DNA from: Streptomyces bohaiensis
GTDB taxonomy: Bacteria > Actinomycetota > Actinomycetes > Streptomycetales > Streptomycetaceae
Direction: 5' to 3'
Assembly: GCF_012033785.1 (NCBI RefSeq)
Contig: NZ_JAAVJC010000016.1
Span: 1 to 44,052, forward strand
Length of the DNA: 44,052 nt
Position 1 is the stretch's first letter. Each line of letters starts with the position of its first letter. The notes under the pieces were generated by a model. The model saw only the letters and a program-made list of their open reading frames with translations, made no database searches and was not told the origin of the DNA. Shown here piece by piece: positions 16,642 through 24,028 of this stretch. The position numbers and the translations under genes are program-made.

Positions 16642-17748
16642 ATGGCCGTCAAGGGGGTCGCACACGGACACGCGACAGCGGGGACGATCGCCGGGTTCGT
16701 CCTGCGCATCGCCCGGGAGAGCACAACCATCCGCACCCAGGCCGGCATGGCCGAAGCGATGGGTGTCGACCTTGCCACCTGGCAGGGTTGGGAGACCGGA
16801 CGGCGGCCGCTCGTCAACGTCAAGGCGGGCGTACTTCTCGATGTACGACACCGGCTGCTCGCGTTGGGTGCTGACCCGCGTGTACTTCGCCGAATCGGCC
16901 CGGCGATGGACGCGGACCGCGTCATCACCGCGACCATCCACCCGGAGGCCGGCCGCCGTCATCCACTCGCGAACTGGGTCCACACGCGCGAGACGGCCCA
17001 CATGATCGCCTGGGCGCTGAACGGGACCGCCCCTCCTGCTCTCGTCCGCCCCTCGGTGACAAGGCGCCGCGGACCGGTGGCCCAGGCCCCGCTCCTGCCG
17101 CCGCCCGTTCGGGGTGTGTTCTTCTCCCGTCTCCGGGAGACCGCCGAGTCCGCGATACAGGCCGGAGACGACGGACTGCTCCTTCACCGCCAGGCCCTTT
17201 ACCTCTGCAGCTACGAGCGAACCTCCGCGGCGGTGTCGTGGATCCGGCGGCAGGCGCTGCACAGCAGCCGCAACCAGCTCCCCACGCCGGGTTGGAACCC
17301 TCGCTGGTCCACAGCACGCTCAACCGCCGCTGCCCTGGCACGACTCGGTGACCGCGAGCCACTGATGGAGTTCATCGACCGGAGCATTGCGGGCAACGAG
17401 TCAGCCGAACGTGCGAACCTCAACTACTGGGCCTACTGGTTCGGTGCCATCCGCGACGCGCAGCCGGGTGACCACTTCATGCGTCGCGAGGCAGTCGGCT
17501 GGGACCCCGTCCGCCTCCTGCACGGCCTGGCGAGCGGCCTGCACCAGGCTCCGGCCTACCGGGAGCTGTACGTCCACTCGCTGTGGGCGCTGCTGACCAC
17601 CAACCGGTGGCTGCCACAGGCGGACCCTGCCCTGGCGGACGGCCTGGCAGCCCACGCGGCGCAGCTTCTCGATCGCGGCGGGATCTCCCGAAGAGCCAGG
17701 CGGGAGCTGAGTGCTGTGCATTACGTTCTAGGCGAGAACCGCGCGTGA
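16642..17748 (+). CDS. XRE-family DNA-binding regulator, divergent from the graspetide genes
   Basis: The ATG at 16642 follows GAGGGGGTGGC; 368 residues. An N-terminal helix-turn-helix of the Xre/Cro type spans about residues 14-70 (LRIARESTTIRTQAGMAEAMGV, then DLATWQGWETGRRPL, the recognition-helix region). The rest is an all-helical domain probably built of degenerate TPR-like repeats (YLCSYERTSAAVSWIRRQALHSS, RANLNYWAYWFGAIRDAQPGD). Gene order (divergent from the precursor, followed 19 bases later by an HD gene) makes it the likely pathway regulator; the ligand is unknown. Confidence 0.82.
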   Translation: MAVKGVAHGHATAGTIAGFVLRIARESTTIRTQAGMAEAMGVDLATWQGWETGRRPLVNVKAGVLLDVRHRLLALGADPRVLRRIGPAMDADRVITATIHPEAGRRHPLANWVHTRETAHMIAWALNGTAPPALVRPSVTRRRGPVAQAPLLPPPVRGVFFSRLRETAESAIQAGDDGLLLHRQALYLCSYERTSAAVSWIRRQALHSSRNQLPTPGWNPRWSTARSTAAALARLGDREPLMEFIDRSIAGNESAERANLNYWAYWFGAIRDAQPGDHFMRREAVGWDPVRLLHGLASGLHQAPAYRELYVHSLWALLTTNRWLPQADPALADGLAAHAAQLLDRGGISRRARRELSAVHYVLGENRA

Positions 17749-17767
17749 CACATCGGAGGGCACCTTC

Positions 17768-18349
17768 ATGGCGGACACGGAGCAGGAGCAGGCAGCGGGG
17801 ACCGCGGGCTTCCTGCTGGAGATGGGAATGCTCAAGCGCGCCAAGCGTTCCGGCTGGTGGATCGCCGGGGTGAAGGACCCCGAGACCATCGCCGAGCACA
17901 GCTTCCGGACCGCTCTCATCGGCTCCGTCCTCGCCATGATGGAAGGCGCCGACCCGGCCAGGACAGCCTTGCTGGGCCTCTGGCACGACACCCAGGAGAC
18001 CCGCGTCGGCGACATCCCGCACATCGGTCGCCGCTACCTCGACGCCGCTGACAATCAGTCCGTCACCGCGGACCAGCTCGCCGACGCACATCCGGCCGTG
18101 CGCAGCGAGGCCCGGCGGATCGTCGACGACTACGAGAACGGCGATTCCCTCGAGGTCGCCTGCGCCCGCGACGCCGACAAGCTGGAGTGCCTCATCCAAG
18201 CCGTCGAGTACCGCGAACAAGGCTGCTCGAACGTCCAGCCGTGGATCGACAGCAGCATCGCCAAGCTCAGGACAGCTTCGGCACGGTCTCTCGCCGAAGC
18301 AGCTCTCACGATGAACTCGACGACATGGCAGCAGACCTACCTGCGCTGA
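17768..18349 (+). CDS. HD-domain phosphohydrolase (YfbR/HDDC2-like)
   Basis: The ATG at 17768 follows CGGAGGGCACC; 193 residues, usual for the family. The metal-binding HD signature is His44 in ETIAEHSFRTA, His73-Asp74 in LLGLWHDTQE, and Asp in CARDADKLE. The pattern W.IAGV.DPETIAEHSF is typical of the YfbR/HDDC2 group, whose studied members remove phosphate from deoxynucleoside monophosphates. It shares an operon with the XRE regulator. Whether it serves the RiPP pathway or nucleotide sanitation is open. Its last ~34 bases (18317-18350) recur at 19430-19463. Confidence 0.82.
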   Translation: MADTEQEQAAGTAGFLLEMGMLKRAKRSGWWIAGVKDPETIAEHSFRTALIGSVLAMMEGADPARTALLGLWHDTQETRVGDIPHIGRRYLDAADNQSVTADQLADAHPAVRSEARRIVDDYENGDSLEVACARDADKLECLIQAVEYREQGCSNVQPWIDSSIAKLRTASARSLAEAALTMNSTTWQQTYLR

Positions 18350-18350
18350 C
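18317..18350 (+). repeat. direct repeat, copy 1 (3' end of the HD gene)
   Basis: This is a 34-base segment ending one base past the HD-gene stop. It matches 19430-19463 with one mismatch. Both copies end in the same phase with STTWQQT(Y/H)LR and TGA. They flank the regulator remnant and the NUDIX gene. Confidence 0.85.
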
Positions 18351-18440
18351 ACCCTGACGTACGGGCCCTGGGCGCGGCGGCTTCCTCCACGACCCGGGCG
18401 TAGACCGCGGGAATCAGGCAACGACCAGGCGAACGTTGGG

Positions 18441-18730
18441 CTCATCGATGCCCGGCTGCGGGCCGCATCAGCCAGGTCGACATTCACCTCCGGTGCGGTG
18501 ACCTGGACGCAGCGGTCGCCGCCGGGCAGGGCATGTTGAGCGCGAGCCCGCTGCTGGCGTCGGTCCGGATGGTGGTGCAACTGGACGAAGTCCGCCGGCA
18601 GCTCGCGTCACGGGCGGGCCACCGGCCGGTGCGAGAGTACCTGGAGCGGTTCGACGAGTCACGAAGGCCGGGAATGCTGCTGCTGGCCGACATCATCCCG
18701 CCGCAGCCCCCGGGAGGTATCCCCGCATGA
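18441..18730 (+). pseudogene. C-terminal remnant of a helix-turn-helix/TPR-type regulator
   Basis: Only the last ~95 codons are recognisable. GLIDARLRAA is in one frame. After a shift near 18470 the text is ISQVDIHLRCGDLDAAVAAG, MLSASPLLASVRMVVQLDEV and REYLERFDESRRP. This is the usual ending of streptomycete XRE regulators that precede NUDIX genes. The 5' three quarters, including the DNA-binding domain, are missing. The remnant's stop overlaps the NUDIX start (ATGA), the original coupling. From 18350 to 18440 nothing recognisable is seen. Confidence 0.6.
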
Positions 18731-19371
18731 AGTCGAGCGCACCCTCGCCCGCCGACCCCGAAGCCTGGAACGCGTACCTGGCGGAGGGCAATGCCAGGCA
18801 GGCCCGCAAGCGGGTCTCCGCCGACGCGATCGTGCGCGACCCGGAGGGTCGCGTGCTGCTGGTGAAACCGACGTACAAGCCGGGGTGGGACCTGCCGGGC
18901 GGTATGGCGGAGGAGAACGAGGCCCCGGAGGACGCTGTGCGGCGGGAGCTGGCCGAGGAACTCGGGCTGGAGGTGTCGGCACGGCGTCTGCTGGTGGTGG
19001 ACTGGGTGGCCCCGCACGGCCCGTGGGACGACCAGCTGGCGTTCATCTTCGACGGCGGCACGCTGGACGGGGTGCGGGTCGACCGGTTGCAGCCGCAGGA
19101 GGATGACGGAGAGGTGGCGGAGATCGCCTTCGTCCTTCCCGGCCAGGTGACCACCTGGTTGTCGGAACGGGCGGGGCCGCGGTGTGCGGCAGCGCTGGGG
19201 GGCTGGACTCGGGCGGCCCGGAGTATTTGCGGAACGGCCTACCGGTCGGTGGGGAAAAGAGGTCGGAACCCGGCGCGGCGGATGCCCGCCGGGAGTAGTC
19301 CGGTGGACACCGCACCGTGGGAACGTCATCGCCCCGGGCCGCTCCTGGTGTGTGAGGGCGGCCCGGGGTGA
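18727..19371 (+). CDS. NUDIX hydrolase, C-terminus probably frameshifted
   Basis: Residues ~28-150 form a NUDIX domain. The NUDIX box GX5EX7REX2EEXG is complete from Gly59 (GGMAEENEAPEDAVRREL, then AEELGLE). It should hydrolyse a nucleoside-diphosphate-linked compound; the substrate is unknown. The start overlaps the stop of the regulator remnant. At the G6 run 19197-19202 the family-like ending switches frame. One G fewer or two more would give GGPEYLRNGLPVGGE and a stop at 19296-19298 (about 190 residues). As written, the frame reads a basic non-homologous tail to 19371. Catalysis should be unaffected by the tail. Confidence 0.78.
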   Translation: MKSSAPSPADPEAWNAYLAEGNARQARKRVSADAIVRDPEGRVLLVKPTYKPGWDLPGGMAEENEAPEDAVRRELAEELGLEVSARRLLVVDWVAPHGPWDDQLAFIFDGGTLDGVRVDRLQPQEDDGEVAEIAFVLPGQVTTWLSERAGPRCAAALGGWTRAARSICGTAYRSVGKRGRNPARRMPAGSSPVDTAPWERHRPGPLLVCEGGPG

Positions 19372-19429
19372 CAGCGTGGCATCGAATCGAGTGCCCTCCC
19401 CCGCCCGTAGCCCGTCCGACAGCCCCTGG

Positions 19430-19463
19430 TCGACGACATGGCAGCAGACCCACCTGCGCTGAC
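19430..19463 (+). repeat. direct repeat, copy 2 (remnant of an HD-gene 3' end)
   Basis: It is identical to 18317-18350 except for one base. The in-frame reading STTWQQTHLR plus TGA equals the HD-gene C-terminus. The sequence before it (19372-19429) is not HD-like, so only the last ~11 codons of a second HD gene, or an integration-type duplication, remain. Confidence 0.8.
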
Positions 19464-19501
19464 GCACAGGCGTACGGATCGCGGTCGCGGACCGGTGTGG
19501 G

Positions 19502-20251
19502 TTATCGGGCCCGGCGCAGCGCGAGGGTGAGGAATCCGAGGGTTCCCCGGTAGCCGCCGAGCCAGGCGTCGCGGTGCTCACGCGCGGTCGCGGCAGCTTC
19601 GGCGGCGGACGGGTGGTCGGGGTGGTCGAGCGCCCAGCGGGCCAGGGAGCCGGTCCACGACCACTCGTAGTCGTCCCACTCCTCGACGGTGCTGACGTGC
19701 CCGTACACCGGGACCCAGCCGCCGTCGGTGACGCGGCGGACCGTGCCGGGCAGGTCGTCGTAGGCGTCCGGGCCGCAGCCGAGTGCGTCCAGGGCTGCGC
19801 CCTCCGGTTCCCGTTCCCAGAACCCCTCCCCCACGACGACCGTGCCGCCGTCCGCCAGGTGGCCGTGAGCCGCCTCCAGTGCGGGCGGCAGACCGCCGAA
19901 GGCGTGGGTCGCGCCGACGCAGAGCACCGTGTCGGCAGGACGGTCGGAGACGTGCAGCGCGGCGTCCTCGCGGACCAGCCGCAACCGGTCCGCCACACCT
20001 TCTCGCTCGGCCGCGCGTCGGCCGACGGCGAGGCCGGGCTCGTCGAGGTCGACGCCGACCGCGGTGGCCCCGGGGCGCGCGGCCAGCGCTCGCCGCAGCC
20101 AGACGGCCTCCCCGCAGCCGAGGTCGAGCAGCCGCACGGTGCCGTCACGGGGGACGGTGCGGTCGAGCACCACCTCCACGGCGCGGTCCGACAACGGTGC
20201 TGCGACGGGGTGGTCTGCGTGGGTCACCGTGTGCCGGTGGTAGGCGTCCAT
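19502..20251 (-). CDS. class I SAM-dependent methyltransferase
   Basis: The ATG at 20251 gives 249 residues. Motif I is LLDLGCGEAVWLRRALA (about residues 42-58), then the acidic motif II residue in TAVGVDLDEPGL. DTVLCVGATHAFGG and GGTVVVGEGFWERE follow, which fits small-molecule methyltransferases with a His at the active-site lip. No partner gene indicates a substrate. It is convergent with the NUDIX region and divergent from the lipoprotein at 20851 across a 600-base gap. The upstream frame extension to 20434 is unlike the family and was left out. Confidence 0.82.
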   Translation of the reverse strand: MDAYHRHTVTHADHPVAAPLSDRAVEVVLDRTVPRDGTVRLLDLGCGEAVWLRRALAARPGATAVGVDLDEPGLAVGRRAAEREGVADRLRLVREDAALHVSDRPADTVLCVGATHAFGGLPPALEAAHGHLADGGTVVVGEGFWEREPEGAALDALGCGPDAYDDLPGTVRRVTDGGWVPVYGHVSTVEEWDDYEWSWTGSLARWALDHPDHPSAAEAAATAREHRDAWLGGYRGTLGFLTLALRRAR

Positions 20252-20664
20252 CGGCGCATCGTCACACCGCCGCGGCCTCCCGCGCAGCTGATTTCCACGG
20301 AGTCCCGAGCCGCCGCCGTCCCGCCTGCTCCGTTCACGCCCCGTGATGTCACCCGCCGGTCGACGGGCCGAAGAGGAGCCGTGCGCTCGCGACCAGCTCG
20401 CACCCCCGGATCCCCAGGCCACCCGTCCCGCCACGCACCACCGACCCCAGCGCCACCCGGAGTTCCGGAGGTACTGAACGGGACACGGCGCGGCGGGTGG
20501 TCCGGGCCGGCGGGCCCAGGGGGCGGAGTGGTCGTCGGAGATTGTGGCCGAAGGGCAGCGGTGAGGCGGCCGCTCTCACGGGTGGGCCGGCGGCCGAACT
20601 CGCGCGGACGAGTCGTCGCAGAACGTCCGTCGTCCTCGACGCGCTGCCCCTTTGTGATCGTCGC

Positions 20665-20850
20665 GCGGTCCGGCGCGTGGTGGAACCACGGGATGTGAGG
20701 GGGCTTCTCTCAGCCGAACCCGACTGTTTTGTTTGGCTTTTGGGGTTCTGTGCGCGCGGCGTGTCGTCCCCGAAGGGGCCATCAGGCACCGGAAGCATGC
20801 GGCGGGAAGCGGCCGGGGACCCGGCCGGAGGCGACAGGAGGGTCAGGGAT
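20665..20850 (+). promoter_or_regulatory. conserved leader of the second AMIN-like lipoprotein gene
   Basis: This is the counterpart of 10165-10344. The 31-base block 20740-20770 has 28 identities with 10233-10263, and the surrounding pattern and distance to the start are preserved. GGAGGG before the ATG is the ribosome site. The rest of the gap, 20252-20664, is GC-rich with no gene I can support. Confidence 0.55.
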
Positions 20851-21444
20851 ATGCGGAGCATGCGCGGAGCGGGCGTTCGGGCGACAGCGGTGGCGGCAGC
20901 GGCCGTGCTGGCCTTGTCGGCGTGCGGGAGCGACTCGGACGAGGAGAGCGCGGAGACCTCGGAGTCCGCTTCCCAGGACGACGCGGAAATAGAGCTCGCA
21001 TCGCAGGGTTCCGACAGCGATGAGGAGTCCGAGTCCACCGGGCCCTCGCTGCTCGAGGACGTCACTGTGGAGGCGGGCGAGGACGCCGACATCGTGCGGC
21101 TGACGTTCGCGGACGGGGCACGCGAGCCGCTCGGCGACTACTTCGTGAACCCCATCTACCGGGGCGGCGACCGCGCCGACGAGACCCACGACGGAGTCGA
21201 GGGGCACTGGTACCTCAAGCTCCACATCCCGGGCCAGGACGGCACCGGGGACGAGGACGTGTACGAGGACATCACCTTCGACGGTGACCGAGTCGTCCAC
21301 TACTACCCGGTCCTCCAGTTCGAGGGCATGCTGGAGGCCGTGATCGGCATCAACTCCGAGAACGGACTGATGCCCGAGTACGAGATCACCACCGAAGGGT
21401 CGGACCTCGTCATCGAGATCACCGACGGTGAGCACGACAGCTGA
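20851..21444 (+). CDS. AMIN-like domain lipoprotein (paralogue of the one at 10345)
   Basis: The ATG at 20851 follows CAGGAGGGTCAGGGAT; 197 residues. The signal peptide (MRSMRGAGVRATAVAAAAVL) ends in the lipobox LALSAC. A Ser/Asp/Glu linker precedes the domain. It shares with the 10345 product the start, the lipobox and the ending GINSEN...PEYEITTEGSDLVIEIT, plus the GD..L and FEGMLEAVIGIN segments. The middle is more diverged (GDYFVNPIYRGGDRADETHD). It is exported and attached to the outer face of the membrane; the function is unknown. The conserved leader suggests the same control as its sister. Confidence 0.82.
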   Translation: MRSMRGAGVRATAVAAAAVLALSACGSDSDEESAETSESASQDDAEIELASQGSDSDEESESTGPSLLEDVTVEAGEDADIVRLTFADGAREPLGDYFVNPIYRGGDRADETHDGVEGHWYLKLHIPGQDGTGDEDVYEDITFDGDRVVHYYPVLQFEGMLEAVIGINSENGLMPEYEITTEGSDLVIEITDGEHDS

Positions 21445-21465
21445 CCCACGCTCACCGGTGCCGGT

Positions 21466-21504
21466 GCGCGCCAACCCGCTTGACTATCAGGGGTGTTGGC
21501 GCGC
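21466..21504 (+). terminator. hairpin after the second lipoprotein gene
   Basis: GCGCGCCAAC (21466-21475) pairs perfectly with GTTGGCGCGC (21495-21504) around a 19-base loop, 21 bases past the stop. No clear feature was seen from 21505 to 21633. Confidence 0.65.
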
Positions 21505-21633
21505 GCCGGCAGTTCCGGACAGCGAACGCGCGGGGTACGAGGACATCGGCCGCAGCCGGCCCCTTCCCGCCTCACGGTGATGATGCGCTCGGCAGCGTGA
21601 CCTTGCTCCGCGCGGTCAGGACTTCGGCCGCGG

Positions 21634-21846
21634 TCAGCTCGCGAGGTCGCGGCGCTTCACGACCGCCACGAACGCGGACCAGGCCGCGTGCTCCACCAGC
21701 AGCACCGCGCCACCGGGCACCTTCGAGTCGCGCACGGGCACCACCGACGGCACCCCGTCGGCGACCTCCAGGCAGTTGCCGCCGTTGTCCCCGCTGAAGG
21801 TGGACGAGCGCCAGGCGGTGGCGGCGGGCAGGTGCACCTCGGTCAT
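21634..21846 (-). CDS. DUF397 small protein
   Basis: The 70-residue protein has the family core AAWRSSTFSGDNGGNCLEVA (written from the middle, TAWRSSTFSGDNGGNC), then VPVRDSKVPGG and a final WSAFVAVVKRRDL. Its ATG overlaps the stop of the XRE gene by four bases (ATGA). DUF397/XRE pairs are abundant in Streptomyces, where several affect development or antibiotic production. The small partner is thought to act with its cognate regulator, in some cases as an antitoxin- or anti-sigma-like element. Confidence 0.92.
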   Translation of the reverse strand: MTEVHLPAATAWRSSTFSGDNGGNCLEVADGVPSVVPVRDSKVPGGAVLLVEHAAWSAFVAVVKRRDLAS

Positions 21847-22670
21847 GTCAGGTCCTTCATTGCGGAGTCGAGCAGCGCGACCGACTCCTCGGGCGGCAAC
21901 GCTGTGGCCTTGAGCAGATCATAGGCTCGCCGGGCTGTCCTCACAGCGTCGGATTCGGCAATGACATGACCGGCCGGAAACCCGTCGGCGTGCACGACGT
22001 CGGCGCCTTCGTCGAACGACAGAACGCTGTAGGGGTAGCCGACCGCCGGGTAGCTGGCGGTGCTGTCGGGGATGAACTGCACCACGTGGTGCGGGTTGGT
22101 CGCGATGCGGCGCAGCTGCTCGAACTGCGCTGCCATGACGGAGGGTTCGGCGATGCCTCGCCGCAGTACGCCCTCTTCGAGGATCAGCCAGAGACGAGGC
22201 GGTTCCTCCCTCGTCAGGATGCGCTGGCGCTCCATCCTCGCCGTGACCAGGTCGTCCAGGTTCGGTGGCCGCCTCCCCTGGAAGATCGCCCTCGCGTACC
22301 CCTCGGTCTGCACCAGCCCCGGCACCAGCACAGGGTGGTACTCACAGATCGCCGTGGCGGTCTGCTCCAGCCGGACGTAGGGGCGGAACCAGCTCGGGTA
22401 GGCGAACATCAGCACCAGTTCCCACAGCCGCACGAACCGCCCGTTGGCGTGCGGGAAGACCTCGTCGCAGGTCTCGGCGAACTCCCGCACCGCCACCCGG
22501 TCTCCCGACTCGATCTTCGCCACGAGTGAGTACCCGCAGTGCGCCCGGTTCCCCAACTGGGCACGCGTCATCCCCAGACGCTCGCGCTCCAACCTCACTT
22601 CGCGCCCGAACGCCCCCAGTGGCGACACACCGTCGTCCCTGGCATCCACCGCCGGCGACTCGATCTTCAT
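21843..22670 (-). CDS. XRE-family regulator with DUF5753 domain, paired with DUF397
   Basis: The ATG at 22670 follows GGGGGAGCCGTC; 275 residues. The N-terminal helix-turn-helix (about 15-75) contains FGREVRLERERLGMTRAQLG and GYSLVAKIESGDRVA. The C-terminal DUF5753 region shows the usual markers: LEQTATAICEYHPVLVPGLV (then QTEGYARAI), RMERQRIL, WLILEEGVLRR, QLRRIATNPHHVVQFIPDS. The regulator is coupled to the DUF397 gene downstream. Its target is unknown. The 143-base gap to the divergent small gene at 22814 holds both promoters. Confidence 0.92.
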   Translation of the reverse strand: MKIESPAVDARDDGVSPLGAFGREVRLERERLGMTRAQLGNRAHCGYSLVAKIESGDRVAVREFAETCDEVFPHANGRFVRLWELVLMFAYPSWFRPYVRLEQTATAICEYHPVLVPGLVQTEGYARAIFQGRRPPNLDDLVTARMERQRILTREEPPRLWLILEEGVLRRGIAEPSVMAAQFEQLRRIATNPHHVVQFIPDSTASYPAVGYPYSVLSFDEGADVVHADGFPAGHVIAESDAVRTARRAYDLLKATALPPEESVALLDSAMKDLT

Positions 22671-22813
22671 GACGGCTCCCCCGCTCCCGCTCTCCATGGA
22701 CAGCACCAGCTGTCCAACCCGGCTCCCTGGCGCACCACCGTGGCCACACGCAACCATCGAAGCACATGGAGTCACCAGGCGTTACCAGAACCGACAAAGA
22801 GCGTGATCTGCTG

Positions 22814-23005
22814 ATGAAGCATCAGAAATGTCTCGCCGATTGCCCATTCGCGAACGACCCGACCGAGGTCGGCGCGGCAAGCCCGGCGGAGCCGCGTCAC
22901 GACGACCGGGCAGCTCAGGCACCGACGCTCGCCGAGCTCGTCACCCGGAGCGCACTTCTCGCAGCCCAGATCGACGCTCACCTGTCACGACGGGAGCAGC
23001 GGTGA
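22814..23005 (+). CDS. small protein of unknown function
   Basis: A 63-residue frame begins at the ATG at 22814 (an upstream GTG/ATG at 22766 is possible). It contains HQKCLADCPFAND with two Cys, and an amphipathic helical C-terminus (LAELVTRSALLAAQIDAHLSR). Its stop overlaps the GTG of the next gene (GTGA), which supports it as a real coupled gene. It is divergent from the XRE/DUF397 pair, a common position for small orphan genes. I do not recognise a family. Confidence 0.5.
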   Translation: MKHQKCLADCPFANDPTEVGAASPAEPRHDDRAAQAPTLAELVTRSALLAAQIDAHLSRREQR

Positions 23006-23541
23006 AGCCGACCTGGAACGGCAATCGGCCCCCGGTGCGACGAACGTCGCCGCTCGACGGGCCGGTGACCGAAGCGGACGTCCCTGTGGCCGCCGTTGGG
23101 CGAGTGCAGGGCTACTGGGCCGAGACGGTGGCCCGGTCGCCGGATGCCGGAAGCGAGTGGCACCTCGGGGGCTGGTGGGCGCCGGGCGCGTGGGGCGCGG
23201 TCAGCTGGATACGGCAGGACGGGCTGCGCCTCGCCCACGCGCTCGGGCCCGGCTGCGAGGCCGCCGCCGTGTTCCGCGACTGGGCCGCCGACACGGCCTA
23301 CCTCCGCGTGCAGCTCGCGGCGCTGCTCGCCGGGCGGCCGGTCTCCGTCAACACCTGCGGACCGGACCGGATCTGCGCTGTCGGGCAGCACTCCGGCTCT
23401 CCCGGGGCCGGCACCGGGCGCGCGGTGGAAGTCCTCTACTCCGTTTCCGCCCGCCCTGTCCGCCGCCACCCCCGCGCGCTGCGGTTCCCCCGGCCGGGAC
23501 ACCCGGGCGCCCCGGATCCGACCCACTCGTCGTCGGTCTGA
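23002..23541 (+). CDS. uncharacterised protein, coupled to the small gene before it
   Basis: The GTG at 23002 overlaps the preceding stop. The 179-residue product begins KPTWNGNRPPVRRTSPLDGP. Its Trp-rich core includes WAETVARSPD, WHLGGWWAPGAWGAVSWIR and GCEAAAVFRDWAADTAYL. The last ~45 residues are Arg/Pro-rich, without clear structure, and may be out of the ancestral frame. No membrane span or known motif is visible. It probably forms a three-gene unit with 22814 and 23568. Confidence 0.5.
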   Translation: MKPTWNGNRPPVRRTSPLDGPVTEADVPVAAVGRVQGYWAETVARSPDAGSEWHLGGWWAPGAWGAVSWIRQDGLRLAHALGPGCEAAAVFRDWAADTAYLRVQLAALLAGRPVSVNTCGPDRICAVGQHSGSPGAGTGRAVEVLYSVSARPVRRHPRALRFPRPGHPGAPDPTHSSSV

Positions 23542-23567
23542 CCGACCACCACCCCCGAGGAACCGCC

Positions 23568-23822
23568 GTGTTCGAAGACATCAGCTTCGCCAACTCCGAC
23601 CGCGAGGCGGCCGAGGACGCCGCCCGCGAGCTGTTCAACCACGTCAAGGACCTCGGTGTCCGGCTGGACGACATCGATGTCCTCGACCCCTGCGACGGCT
23701 GCCGTCGCACCGGCTACCTGGTCCACCTCGGCAACCTCAGCACCGACGAGGTCGCCACCCTCAACGCCGCGCTGCGGTCCCGTGCCGCCGGTGCCGCGGG
23801 GCCGGACCACCCGCTCCGGTGA
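23568..23822 (+). CDS. small acidic protein of unknown function
   Basis: The GTG at 23568 follows GAGGAACCGCC; 84 residues. It is acidic and helical, with FEDISFANSDREAAEDAARELF followed by HVKDLGVRLDDIDVLD, then PCDGCRRTGYLVHLGNLS, a CxxC pair that could bind metal, and a final helix. It lies 26 bases after the previous gene and so is likely co-transcribed. The short gap to 24028 holds nothing I can identify. Confidence 0.6.
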   Translation: MFEDISFANSDREAAEDAARELFNHVKDLGVRLDDIDVLDPCDGCRRTGYLVHLGNLSTDEVATLNAALRSRAAGAAGPDHPLR

Positions 23823-24028
23823 CCCGCCGCGGCCTCATCCGGCGGCTGGGTGAGGCGTTCACCGGCGCCGGTGTCCTCCGCCTCGGCGAAGTGCGGTGCG
23901 CGGGGGCCGACTCACCGGCGGACGCGCACCACCGTGCTGTCGTGCTGCGGGGTCACGCTCCGGCGGAGTCGTCGCCGTCCGGGGTGCCGCCGGTCTCCGA
24001 GGTGAGGGTGCCGTGGGCAGGAGCCGGG

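Noticed and set aside
16282..17262. Extended minus-strand frame making the precursor a 326-residue protein
   Set aside because: The extension is antisense to the XRE regulator; the ATG at 16536 has a near-perfect ribosome site and gives the usual precursor length.
18317..19463. Mobile element bounded by the 34-bp direct repeats
   Set aside because: No integrase, transposase or terminal inverted repeats lie inside, so I list only the repeats and not an element.
20497..20850. Upstream in-frame extension of the second lipoprotein
   Set aside because: The ATG at 20851 has a GGAGG site and directly starts a lipoprotein signal peptide; the extension covers the conserved non-coding leader.
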